Made by a program: the position numbers and the translations under genes. Of a stretch of DNA of 64,000 nucleotides, positions 1 through 10,569 are shown one piece after another (position 1 is the stretch's first letter; each line of letters starts with the position of its first letter). The notes below the pieces were generated by a model. The model worked only from the letters and a program-made list of their open reading frames with translations. It ran no database searches and was not told the DNA's origin. The stretch is from NCBI GenBank assembly GCA_033239125.1, contig BSWB01000003.1, positions 134,205,820-134,269,819 on the forward strand. The letters are read 5' to 3'. Source of the stretch: Fagopyrum homotropicum. Taxonomy: Eukaryota; Streptophyta; Magnoliopsida; Caryophyllales; Polygonaceae.

Positions 1-194
1 GATAGCGGGTAGATCGACACCAGATTTACCAACAATTGTGAGATCAACTGAAGCTTCTGGATCCGGAAAGAAGCAATGGATTGAATCAGTTACTAGAGAA
101 GTAAAGATGATGAATGGGGAACCAAGTCCGATATCATGACAATCTAGTGATCCTTTGGCCATGAAGATGACTGGCAAGGAACTACAGTGTTTTA

Positions 195-505
195 ATTGCG
201 TTGAAGTTGGGACACTGGCGAGCTGTGTGCCCAAAGGCTCCCATCATATGCTTTACGTGTGGTAAAGCAGGGCATAGAGCGAAGTTTTGTCGACAGGGCA
301 AGGCATTGCCTTTACAGGTTCCCTTCAAGAGTGAGATCATTCCAGGTGGACGACGAAGGTCGAGTTACCCTTCAGTTGCACAGGTTGCAAGGATGGGATG
401 ATTATGTTTCAATTGTGGCTATCCAGATCATTTGCGTTCTGTGTGCCCTTTGGCACTGATAGCTTGTTTCACTTGTGGTGAGCTAGGCCATTTGGCCCTT
501 TCTGT
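195..505 (+). other. Array of four CCHC zinc-knuckle remnants in gag
   Basis: Four cysteine-rich knuckles can be read in succession across two frames: CFNC followed by a shifted H and C (about 195-235), CFTCGKAGHRAKFC (249-290, intact C-x2-C-x4-H-x4-C), CFNCGYPDHLRSVC (about 403-444, intact), and CFTCGELGHLA (about 467-500, last Cys displaced). In retrotransposon gag these bind nucleic acid. Chromovirus gag usually has one; here two pairs of the type 'CFNC...CP-x-A-x-I-x-CFTC' follow one another, which suggests an internal duplication. Confidence 0.7.
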
Positions 506-1499
506 CAGCACGGTGGTGTTTCTTCCCAGCAAGACTTTCCTCTTTCCGGTGCAGAAAGAGTGGAAGTGGAGGCTATAGTAATGACCTTAGTGATACCTGA
601 GGAGCATGGATCTGACATTGAGTGATGATATGTAGTGTAGCTACGAGTGTTAGCTGTTATAGGTATCATTCTCGTTAATGGTTTACCTGGTGGAGTTTTG
701 CTTGTTGTGAGTGCTATGCACTTCATGTCTTTCGATGTATGCGTTAATGGTTGACTTTTTGTATATAGTAGAAGGTGGATTTTCCTTTACAAGATTACCT
801 TTTTGGGTCTGAGATACCCGTGAGATGCGTGTTTGTTCCCTTATTTCAGGGACCCGTGTATGGTTGTAGACTTCTTTGTCATGTCGTAGGTGCATGAGGA
901 AGTCATTATGTGTATGGTTTGGATGATTAGATATCATGTGGTGTTAGCTTTTAATAGTAAGACTATTATAGTCTTTACTGAGTTGAGTTAAATAGAGGTC
1001 TTCTGAGGTTAAGGCCTTTAAAGAGACGGGTTTGTCATCAGGACTGTACGAGCAGCGAGCTGATAGTACAGGGATGTGACGTCTTCTAGTGTTATACCAT
1101 GAAGGAGCGAGATAGTCCAACAATGGAAGGTATTCCAGTTGTTTATGAGTTTATAGACGTGTTACTGAACCGTCTAGTTGCCACCTCAGCGGAGTGTGGA
1201 CATTGTTATTGAGTTGAAGTATGATACAAGATTGAATGGGAAAGCCACACTATATGGTGCTTGCTGAGATATTGTACTGATAACTTGAATAGTTGACTGA
1301 AACGGGTTTACCCTAGTGGGTTCCATGTTCCGTATTGACAACCTGATGACTTAGCTTCAAGAAGCAATTGGGTTTTCAGGATTCCTTTGTGCTCAAGATA
1401 TCCCTAGTCATGGATGAGAGAGCAACATGTGTATGAGATAGCATCTCATACCCGTTATGGACACTACGAGTTTTTAGTGATGTCATTTGGGTGACGAAT

Positions 1500-2330
1500 G
1501 TTTTAGTAGTTTTTATGGAGTTTACGAACAAGTATCGTCATCGACTTCCTTGATTAGTTGGTGGTGGACTTCATTGATGACATGTCGGTATACTCTCATA
1601 GCAGAGAATAGTAGACCGATCATCTGAGGACCGTTCTGCAGATTTTGAGAGATAGAGGGTTGTATTCTACGCTATCTAAGTGTAAGTTGAGATGCCAGTG
1701 GTAGCCTTTTTAGGCCATGTTGTCTCCGTCAGTGGGATCATAGTTGACCTGGCAAGAATTAAGTATGTTGTACATTGGGAGATAATGATGAACATTAAGG
1801 AATACGTAGTTTTCTCGGCTCAGCCGATTGCTATCAATGCTTTGAGTAAGGATTTTATATGATTACGTATTCATTTGCGAGTCTTTTGAGAAGACCACCA
1901 TAACTACGTGATGAAAGCAATGTGTCTATGTTCTGAAGAGTTGAGGAGGCATTTGACCTCTGCTTCCATTCTGTTGTAGTCTGAATATTTTTGGGATCCC
2001 GTGATTTACGGTGATACATCCCAGCTAAGTCTGAGATGTGTATTGCTACAGAGGAGTAGGATTATTGATATGTGTGTTTATACCTGAGAACGTATGATGA
2101 GAATTACCCGAATCATGATTTAGAGTTAGTAGTGGTTGTTCAAGCCTTTAAGTTTTGAAGACCGTACCGGTGTGATCTTCATGTCAGATTTCTATAGATC
2201 ATAGAAATCTGAAGTATATTTTATGCAACAGGGGTTGAATAACCGCCAGTATTAAGAGCTTAAGTTGATCAAGACTTTGACTCGAAGATTCCATATCATT
2301 CAGAGAAGTTGAATGTTGTCGCCAATAACT
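1500..2330 (+). pseudogene. Ty3 reverse transcriptase / RNase H remnant
   Basis: VVDFIDDMSVYSHS at about 1561-1602 corresponds to the RT catalytic block (FIDDI-L-VYS in intact relatives), with both catalytic aspartates still encoded. It is followed by the HLRTVL-ILR block and a SKC stretch. Downstream, DRTGVI and SEVYF with LNNRQY (about 2155-2250) match the RNase H region in which relatives read an HYLYG-type motif and a TDHKSLKYI-type motif. Frequent stops and shifts show long neutral decay. Confidence 0.7.
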
Positions 2331-2689
2331 TGAATGGAAAGACGCTCCAAGAGAAGATAATTGTGAGACTGATAGTTCAGCCTCAGCTTTAGAGAGATCT
2401 AGCTTGGCTAGAGTTGGACAATCATTTCCTTAATGAGGATATCCAGTTATACCTCAGAGGTTCTACCTGGTCTATTGGATGAGGTCCAACAGAAGCAAGA
2501 CACCTGCCCGGCCTTGACAAGGTTTAGAGAAAGGATGTCTCGTACTGAGGCACCATAGTTCTCCATGGGAGTAGATGGACTGATGAAGAGTCATGACCAC
2601 TTTGTGTACCTGCTGATGCAGATGGAAACAAAGAATATTACGGTATATCCACTGTACGCCTTATTCAGTACATTCAGGTACGAGTAAGA

Positions 2690-3870
2690 TGTACCACGAG
2701 ATGAGACGATTATATTGTATGAAGCCGATATTACCAGATTTGTGATATAGTGTGTGACCTGTCAGCAGATCCAAATAGAGTATTTCCGATCTAGAGATAA
2801 GCCCCACCCACTACCAGTGCAGTAGTAGAATTTGGGAGGATAGATCTATGGACTTTGTTATGGGATTGTGACCCAGTAGAAGATTGATATTATCTGGATT
2901 GTTGGTAACAAATTAATTAAACCGGTACTATTCATCAGAAGGACGTGGCTAGTGAATGAATTGGCTGAGGAGTACACTAGACAAATAGTGAGACTCCATG
3001 GTATACCGAGAACGATCATTCTGATCGAGATGGATGCTTTTACTTTGAGATTTTGGGCAGCAGATTTACACTGCTTTGGGGACGAGTATGTACCTCATGA
3101 CTACACTTCACCCCCTGACAGATGCTCGGTTAGAGAGGATCATCTAGATCTTAAAGATCTATTACAAGTTGTAAGTTGAATGGGAACGTGGATGGTTATA
3201 TTACCTTCCATTAATGAGTTTATTATATAACAATGAAGGACGTGCATCTTTTTGGGATGACCCTATGAGTCAATATATAGACATAGATGTCGTATATCCT
3301 TATGCTAGAAGTGATCTAGCAGTAGAAGTGGAATAACACCTGACCAGACTCAGGATTTTATAGTTCAAGTAACGTTGATTGAAGGAAGAATGCTGGATGT
3401 ACAGAGTCGCCACATATTATATGTAGACAAGAGGCGTTAACCTCTAAAGTTCAAGCGAAAGTTCATGTCCGGCTGTAAGTATCTCAGTTGCGAGATGTTA
3501 GAAGTGTTAATATGGAAAGGGAACTGAGTTTCCAATATGATGGTTTATTTGAGATCGACCAGTACGGAGAAGGTAGCATGATGTTTAGCTTTGCCTCTGA
3601 GATTAGAGGATGTTCACCCAATGTTCATGTGTCTCAACTGAGGAAGTATATACCAGGTTGGAAACACTTTGTGAGTTATAATGATCTAGTGGTTAAGTTA
3701 AACCACATCGTTGTTGAGCATCTGATTACATTCTTGGAATAAGATATGAAACGCTTGCATTCGAAAGACATTGTCATATTGAGGATATGATGGTCAAGAT
3801 GAAGACCTGAAGAGGCTATGTGAGAGACTGAGGATAGTGTCCTGAGGAACTATCCAGAGTATATGTTAGG
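2690..3870 (+). pseudogene. Ty3 integrase and chromodomain remnant
   Basis: MDFVMGL (about 2847-2867) and the 75-codon stretch from 2952 (ELAEEYTRQIVRLHGIPRTI) match the integrase core. The acidic residues that follow in intact relatives (SDRD) are altered here to LIEMD. The 84-codon stretch from 3488 ends in the HVSQLRKY motif typical of the integrase C-terminus. Beyond its stop, another frame reads KRLHSKDI, RPEEAM and YPEYM, which match the shape of a retroelement chromodomain. The region is inactive. Confidence 0.75.
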
Positions 3871-4017
3871 ACATACCCATTTGTGGGAGCACGAGTAGAT
3901 CTTAGTGCTATCTTGATGAATGTTGTGCTTATATGCCTTGATATGTTATTCTATGCTAGTTGTGATGTGATTTATGATCTTAGTAGATCTTGATGTGCTA
4001 GCGTGATGTATGTTATA

Positions 4018-4425
4018 GCTGGAGATGATTACTTCCTCCACGCTACCCGAGTATGATCATATTTATAGCTAGAGATGGTTCTTTCCTCCATGCTATTTGA
4101 GTGGGATTAGGATTCAGCTGGAGATGGTTCTTTCCTCCATGCTACCTTGATGGACATAGTTAAGTGGAGATGTGATTCCTCCATGCGATGTATATGTTTA
4201 TGGGTTGGCTAGAGACGTATTTCCTCTATGCATGTGATATGTTTTGGCTAGAGATGTGCTTCCTCTATGCCTTGTGATGTGGTATGGCGAGAGACGTGAT
4301 TCCTCTACGCCTTTGGGTAGCGTTATGACCCTGTTTCCTGGAGTGATGATTCCTCCATGTTTATACTTGAGGTTATAGATTGTTATAGGTTGTGATCTTT
4401 TGAACGGAGATGTGATACCTCCGAT
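4018..4425 (+). repeat. Degenerate tandem hairpin-forming repeats before the 3' LTR
   Basis: About nine units spaced roughly 38-70 bp share the form (T)GGAGATG...TTCCTCCATGC, at about 4019, 4066, 4108, 4157, 4208, 4246, 4287, 4334 and 4403. Each unit can form a short stem between TGGAG and CTCCA, or between TAGAG and CTCTA. The repeats occupy the noncoding stretch between the integrase/chromodomain remnant and the polypurine tract. Confidence 0.8.
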
Positions 4426-4519
4426 AGAAAGAGTGAGAGTTATACCTCGGCGTATGGGTCCGAGAGGATTTGGGAATTGTTCAAGTTTCGGGACGAAACT
4501 TTTTTTAAGGGGTGTGTGA

Positions 4520-6648
4520 TGTAATAGCTAGGATTTATGAATTCTAATTAATGTTGATTAACTTAATCGCTGATAGTAATTGACATATAACTCGCGAAGA
4601 TTTCGCAAGTGATGAGTAAGAGTCCCACCGTTATGTTCCTGGCGTAATTTTGGACGTTTGGGGAAATTTCTACTTTTTCTCCCGGGTAATTATTTTTACC
4701 CTCCGGTGTTATTTGGAGCATTTGGGAGCTCCAATCAATAAAAATGCAGTTGAGAGAAATGATCAGGACATCGGATATGTCCTAGATATGAAATAACATG
4801 GAGAGGCAAAACGGCCAAAAGAGTCGCTATTTCGTTTCTTAACGGCTAAGAAAGACGGCTTAGGAATACACGTTTTCCGAGGCAGTTGTGGAATAATTAT
4901 CCCTACAATATTCCAGATTTAATGTTCCAATCTCGAGAAGTTTGGAGAAAGAGGTTCGACCCGCCTTTGGATCGGTTAAAGGATAATTATCGACTTTACT
5001 AAAGGATAATTATCGTCTTCACTATAAATAGCGGAAAATCCTTTATTAATTCATTTCATTTCACATTTTCTCGTAAAAGCTCTGATTTCTCTCAACCTTC
5101 AAACTCAGATCTACTCTCCGTTTCTAATCCGATTTCAATTCCGTTTGAGTTTTTGGATTCCTCTCTTCATTCTCTTCATATCGGTACCGAGTTTCTGCAT
5201 TTCCGAGTATATGGAGGGTTGGTCGAGCATATATGTCACCAGGCAGGTTCCGTCGCTCAGATTCCGGTGAATTTGATGTTGTCCATGCGTAGCCTGCGTC
5301 GCTGTGATTCCGAATCTTCTTTCAGATCGTCAATCGGGTTAGTAACGAATAAGTTATGAATTTATTCGTTTTCTGTATTGCGATTTGGCCTAAATTGACT
5401 TTAGGCTTGTCAAAATGGATAATTAGAAATTCCATTATGGTCGTTATATTATTCTGGTGATTATGGATAGTTTGTTTGATGAAATCTGATGACAGGAGGT
5501 TTAGAAATTGCCTGCGGGCAAAACGTTATTCTGGCGAAATCTAATTAATTAATTAAAGGTTAATTAATTAAATTAGGATTAAAATTGAGATTGAGGAATG
5601 TTGATTAGATACTACCTTGAGATTTGAGGAATTGTGAGCTATGTTGAGATATTGAGGTTTAGTTGGTTGTGAGGCTCATAGATTGAGTATGATTCTTATG
5701 GATCCCTTTGGGTCTAGGTGTGACCCCTTTGATGAATAGAGGTTGATATATCTCTTTACGCCTTGTTTATAGGCCGTGTTGTCCCTCCAGTGTAGAGGTG
5801 ATCGTGGTTGAGTTTGTACAAGGTTGAGGTAAGTCCGTAGGACTTACTTAGCTACCATCCCTATATTGGGTGTTTGCATGAGTGGTGTGTGCTTTATATG
5901 TTTGCTATGATAGCATGAGTTGTCGTTTTTATCGAACTATGTTCTATTGACTGCCCCACTGCGTGGCTGTGATAACCTTTCCCTTTCATCCCGCCGTGGA
6001 GTCTGGGAGGTTCTCTGATGTCAGGCCAGACTGGTTTACAGGAAGGGCGCAATCCACTCCCATAGGGTACACGGATTGTGTGACCGATACTCGTACAGTT
6101 GGACATTGTACTCAGAGGCGGGGATGTATCGGTCCTCGTGTCACATACTTTCATCTATCTATATATACGGTTTTTGAGTGAATGGTTATTATATAAAGAT
6201 AATAAATGGGTAAATGTGTGATAGCATGCTGATGTGTTTATCTTTCATGATTGTGCTTGTGCTTATGCATTACCTCATATATGTATGGTTAGCTAACGGT
6301 TTCATACCGTGTTGTAGATGTTTACAGGTTAGGCGCTACTGGGTGATCTGGCAGGGTGACAGGCCGAGGACTCTCGTACATTAGGTGGTTGGTTTGGGGT
6401 TGTTGTGTCTCCCCTCCTGCGTGAGGATGATCTTTTGTACCTCCTATGTGAGGATGTCATTTTATATACTCGGCTATGTTGTTGTTTACTTTGGGTCGTA
6501 CAGTTTATACTGTTTTATGTATTTGTTTTATATCTGTCAGTGCCATGTTGTAAGGTCCAGTGAACTTGTTGTCAGGTTAGGGTCAGGATCCATTGTGAGA
6601 TCCTAGCCCAATGTGACATCCCGAGTCCCGCGGATTCGGGGTGTTACA
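4520..6648 (+). mobile_element. 3' LTR of the Ty3/gypsy element (2129 bp)
   Basis: It starts TGTAATAGCT right after the purine-rich tract and ends GGTGTTACA, so it has TG...CA termini. The boundaries are fixed by alignment with the reverse-complement copy at 30710-32891, which ends in the matching TGTAACAGAT and is roughly 93 percent identical over the first 245 bases compared by eye. A TATA box lies at 5023-5030. The 5-bp target duplication cannot be tested because the 5' end is outside the window. Short open frames inside it (for example 6385-6606) persist in both copies and are most simply explained by the similarity of the LTRs. Confidence 0.9.
5023..5030 (+). promoter_or_regulatory. TATA box of the Ty3 LTR
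   Basis: TATAAATA lies about 500 bp into the LTR, just after two direct copies of AAAGGATAATTATCG. The same box is present in the solo LTR on the minus strand (32387-32394). This is the expected place for the U3/R promoter of the element. Confidence 0.6.
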
Positions 6649-7136
6649 TCTATTGTTAAAACTTAAAGTATGAATTATGTATTTATGTGAAAGCAATTGT
6701 AGTTTAATCTAATAATTATCCACGAAAACTTGGGTGATCTGTTTAATCGAAATGATTTTAGCATGATCCGTTTGATTGAAATGATTTTAACGAGATCTCG
6801 ATATCCGACTTATAGTATCGATTATGTAATATGTATTATGTATTTATGTCATTGTAGACTTCTAACATAAACTTATAGTATAAATTATGTCATTATAAAC
6901 TTATAGTAAGAATTATGTATTCATGTCATTATAGACTTATAGTATAAACTTATAGTATCATTATGTCATTATAGACTTATAGTATAAACTTATATAATCG
7001 ATGTCAAACACAGACCTAGGGGTATGCTAGGTTTTGCCCTAGCCCACCCAAAAAAAATCAAAAATAGGAAACAAGATTTTTTTATGTTTCTTTCCTATCT
7101 TTGGCTCTCGAGTCTTCCGCTCTACCATCCTCGTAC
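6649..7136. repeat. AT-rich repeat region with short direct repeats, no gene
   Basis: It contains repeated phrases such as GACTTATAGTATAAACTTAT and ATGTCATTATAGACTT (about 6850-7000), and a block reading TTGGGTGATCTGTTTAATCG (about 6730) that recurs at about 9210 and 9907. No coding potential is seen. Confidence 0.6.
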
Positions 7137-7760
7137 ATAGAGGTGTCAAATGGGGCCATCGGGTTAGGTCCAGGTCGGGACACAACATGGAAGTTAAAAC
7201 TAATCGGGTCAAAAAAGGCTTGGTTAATAATCGATTTGTTTTGGGTCGGGTCGGTTTGGGCCGAATATCGATTGTTTGGGTTATAATGGGTGATCGGGTA
7301 GCCTCAGTTCTTGGGTCATAATCGGTTTAGTTCGGTTCTTGATAGCGGTGTCAAACAGGGCCGACGGGTCAGTTTGTGTCGTTCACAACAGGCTCGGGTT
7401 CAAACGGATCGGGTTAAAACAATCTCTCTTTTTAACGGTTTATTTCGGGTCAGGTTGGTTTGGATCGGGTATCAATTGTTTGGGTTCAAACAGGACGGGT
7501 CAAAACAATCTCTCTTTTGAGCGGTTTCTTTTGGTCGGACCGGTTTAGATCGGGTATCAATTGTTTGAGCTAATACCGGATATCAGATAGCCTCGGTTCT
7601 TGGATTATTATTTAGTTCATTTATAGGATCATTCGAGTTAGGTTACTTCGATTTTTAATGGCTTCGGGTATATCTGTCAATTGGGGAGGGTCAATCGGGT
7701 TTAAGTCGGGTCAAGTAATGGTTGGGTCGGAATCGGGGTGGGTTGTGTAACATCTTGATT
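7137..7760. repeat. GGGTC-rich degenerate tandem repeats
   Basis: About three irregular units begin GTGTCAAA(T/C)(G/A)GGGCC (about 7142 and 7347) and contain AAAACAATCTCTCTTTT (7416 and 7502, 86 bp apart) and ATCGGGTATCAATTGTTTG. This is repeat DNA rich in TCGGGT, of a kind common near plant transposon ends. The short open frames at 7101-7548 run through the repeats and are not genes. A shorter relative of the block lies at about 10045-10200. Confidence 0.6.
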
Positions 7761-7969
7761 CATGTCGTTTTGACTTGTGGGTCGGACAATTTGTAACAAA
7801 CTACATAAAACCACCTCTTGTTTATAATAAACTACATAAAATCACCTCTTATTTACTCTTTTTTCACTTAGCCATATCTTATATTTTTATTTTCATTAAA
7901 CAACACAATATTTATAATACGTTAACAATTAATCACCTTATTAATATTGCATATAGACTATTAGATTAG

Positions 7970-8775
7970 GAGAAGATTGGTGAAAGAATGTATGTTTTTG
8001 TATCTTAGATACAAACTAGGCACCCTAATTTTAACAATATTAATACACAATTTCAATTACACAATATTTATACATAATTTCAAATACACAATATTAATAA
8101 ATAAAAGACTTGTGTAACCAAAACCTTGTGTACGAAATACCTTTCACTGAATTTCTTTCCTAAATAATATGTAGGTACATTATGTATACTCGAGTCATTT
8201 TATATCGCTCGAGTATTTCGTACACAAGGTTTTTGGTTACACAAGTCTTTTATTTGTTAACATTATGTATTTGAAATTATGTATCACTATTGTGTAATTG
8301 AAATTGTGTATGCTCGAGTATTTCGTACACAGGGTTTTTTGTTACACAAGTCTTTTATTTTATTAACATTATGTAGTTGAAATTATGTATCACTAGTGTA
8401 ATTGAAATTGTGTATTAATATTGTGTATCATCAAAAGAATATACAAAGTTTAATTAGTCCAATTGGTATAAGGGTTATAATTAAAAGATTATAATTAAGA
8501 TGAGAGAGAATATAAGGAGAGATTATAGGAAAATTTTAATTACTATTTCCTATTTTAACATATCAGCAAATCTGTTTACATTATTAATTAGGAATCTTTT
8601 ATTTAATATAGGAGAGAGAATATCTCCAAATTAGGTAATATCTGTTATTGTTTTCTAATTAATCTTTTTCTACATAATTTTAAGTGTCTACTTTGTCTAC
8701 ACAATTACAAAACATACATACTATATACACAAAAATACGTTATGTACCTACTTAACCAACTCACCCTTAGATTAG
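7970..8775. mobile_element. AT-rich non-autonomous element, family copy A
   Basis: The left end reads TTTTTGTATCTTAGATACAA then CTAGGCACCCTAATTTT. The right end reads GTACCTACTTAACCAACTC then ACCCTTAG. Related ends in the same order occur at 12140-13400 and 38500-39365. No transposase is encoded and no target duplication could be fixed, so class is unknown. It contains the fold-back structure at 8033-8425. Confidence 0.45.
8033..8425. repeat. Fold-back repeat: one left arm, two right arms
   Basis: The left arm (8033-8140) ends TTGTGTACGAAATAC. Its near reverse complement starts GTATTTCGTACACAA at 8213 and runs to about 8310, and a second copy of that right arm follows directly (8318-8425, GTATTTCGTACACAG...). 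The loop is about 72 bp. All three arms carry the sequence read as AAAAGACTTGTGTAAC in one orientation. Confidence 0.8.
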
Positions 8776-10204
8776 CCAGTTTTTCATCCAAATTTAATGG
8801 GTCAACCAAAAAGTAATTAATTACTTTGGGATACAAATTATAAATATGGGATAATTAATTTTGGATACGGATTAATAAATGGGGTCCTATAAATTTCTTT
8901 TGAATCTTTGAACGTCACTAACAAATCCTTATTGTTTGTTAATTATTTTGGTTATGATCAATAATCCGTCGTATCGTTAATTTAATTTCATATTAATCAA
9001 CTATAACTTTCTTAAATTAGTGGGAAACACAATATAAATTATTTGACACTTTATTTGAATGTAACACTTTATTTGAATGTAACTATTTATCACTTTTCAC
9101 TGAATCAAATAATAATCCATGGATATTTGGTTGATCCGTTTGATCCAAAATCTAGAATATGGTATGTTCAAACGATTTTAGTCGGATCGAATAATTATCC
9201 GCAAATATTTGGGTGATTTGTTTATCGGAATGGTTTTAGCCTGATCCGTTCGATTGAAAATGACTTTAATCGGATATGGATATCCGACTGATCCGTTTGA
9301 TCCAAATATCTAATATGACTATTCCATTTGATCCATATATGTTTTTTTCCCTATTTTGTTTGTTATAAAATGTAAAATAAAATATATCATAGTGAATTAG
9401 GCACATAACTTAATTCAAACGAAAGTGAAAAACGTATAGTTGAGACAAGTGTTTTTTCAAGAAACTTATTTTTAAGGCTTTAACACATATCTTATTTCTA
9501 ACATGGTAAAATAAAGTTAATACTTAAAAAACGTCATTATATATACTTATACAATATGTTGTGTATTATGTAATATGTATACTTTAATACTCATATAGGA
9601 ATCCAAAATTAAAGTTGAAAAATATTTTTAATAAGTAATAAGTAAACCATAAGTTAAAATCAAAAGTTATTTTAATGAGTTAAAATCATCGTTACCATAT
9701 ATTTATCGTGTCAGAGTTGAAGAATGTCATTATAGACTTATAGTTTGAGAATCGATTATGTCATATGTATTTATGTATATATAGACAAATAGAGTAAATC
9801 AAAAACTTATCTTTAAAATGTACACTCTTAAAAATTATAGTATGAATTATGTATTTATGTGAAAACGATATTTTATCGGATTAGATAATTATCCACGAAT
9901 ATTTGGGTGATTTTTTTGATCGAAATGATCTTTAACCGAGTTTGGATATCCGACTTCTAGTATGAGTTATGTAATATGTATTATGTAATATATCATTATA
10001 GACTTATAATATAAACTTATATTATGAATTATGTCATTATAGACTTATCGGGTTACTTCGGGTCGGCTTATTCGGTAATTGGGTCATTCGGGTCATTTAT
10101 TATCTCGGGTTAATTCAGTTTCAATCGGATCGGTTCCAGATATTCTCTTATTTCAAAATTTTTAGGATAATGTCGGGTTCATGTTCGTCGAGTCGGTTTC
10201 AGAG
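8776..10204. repeat. AT-rich intergenic repeat DNA, no gene
   Basis: It contains diverged repeats of GGATATCCGACTGATCCGTT type (about 9120-9320) and a copy (about 9870-10200) of the block seen at 6715-7760, including TTTGGGTGATTTTTTTGATC, GACTTATAATATAAACTTAT and a GGGTC-rich tail. No reading frame of interest is present. Confidence 0.5.
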
Positions 10205-10569
10205 CTCTAATTATGACTCCGTTTGGTAAGTGCATAAATTAAGGGGATTAAGATTATGAGAATTAAAAGATAGAAATAATTCTCGTATCTCGTTTGGTAA
10301 GGGAATTAAGGAGATTAAAGGGGTTAAATTATGGAGATTAGATTATGTAAATTTTATAATCTTATGGAACTTCGATTATAGGGATTATAAGGATTATTGA
10401 GGCTAAAATCTCATTTTCACCTCTCTTCCTTTTTTTTCATCTCTTTCGTCTATAAAAAAAATTTAACACGTACTTTTTGTAATTTTTATCCACAATCATA
10501 TTTATTTTACCAAACACTTATTTAACTTATTTTCATATTCTTCCTCTTAAACAATTTCATCTCCTTAAT
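10205..10569. other. Short AT-rich spacer
   Basis: Two phrases reading CGTTTGGTAAG (about 10212 and 10290) and simple AT-rich sequence are present. No gene is seen. It ends at the target duplication of the hAT element. Confidence 0.4.

Larger units (their letters stand above)
1..4519 (+). pseudogene. Decayed Ty3/gypsy (chromovirus-like) gag-pol internal region, 3' part
   Basis: This is the interior of an LTR retrotransposon cut by the left edge of the window. No reading frame longer than about 85 codons survives. Pieces of the canonical order can still be read across frames: gag zinc knuckles (about 200-505), the reverse-transcriptase FIDDM motif (about 1570-1584) followed by HHLRTVLQILRDRG, RNase H remnants (about 2010-2330), the integrase core ending in RLHGIPRTI (about 2830-3110), the integrase C-terminal HVSQLRKYIPGWKH (about 3625-3670), and a chromodomain-like stretch with RPEEAM then YPEYM (about 3745-3870). 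That order (RT, RNase H, integrase, chromodomain) is the family order of plant chromoviruses of the Tekay/Del kind. A purine-rich tract at about 4507-4519 abuts the 3' LTR. Functional protein is not expected. Lineage within the chromoviruses is inferred by eye. Confidence 0.85.

Noticed and set aside
6385..6606. 73-codon open frame in the Ty3 LTR, also open in the solo LTR (30752-30973)
   Set aside because: Conservation is no higher than for the surrounding LTR, and no LTR protein of this type is known to me.
7101..7548. Three overlapping open frames in the GGGTC-rich region
   Set aside because: They follow tandem repeats; the protein repeats mirror the DNA repeats and no domain is visible.
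7137..7760. GGGTC/TCGGGT richness, considered as telomere-like or rDNA spacer
   Set aside because: No regular TTTAGGG units and no rRNA-like sequence; it is degenerate dispersed repeat.
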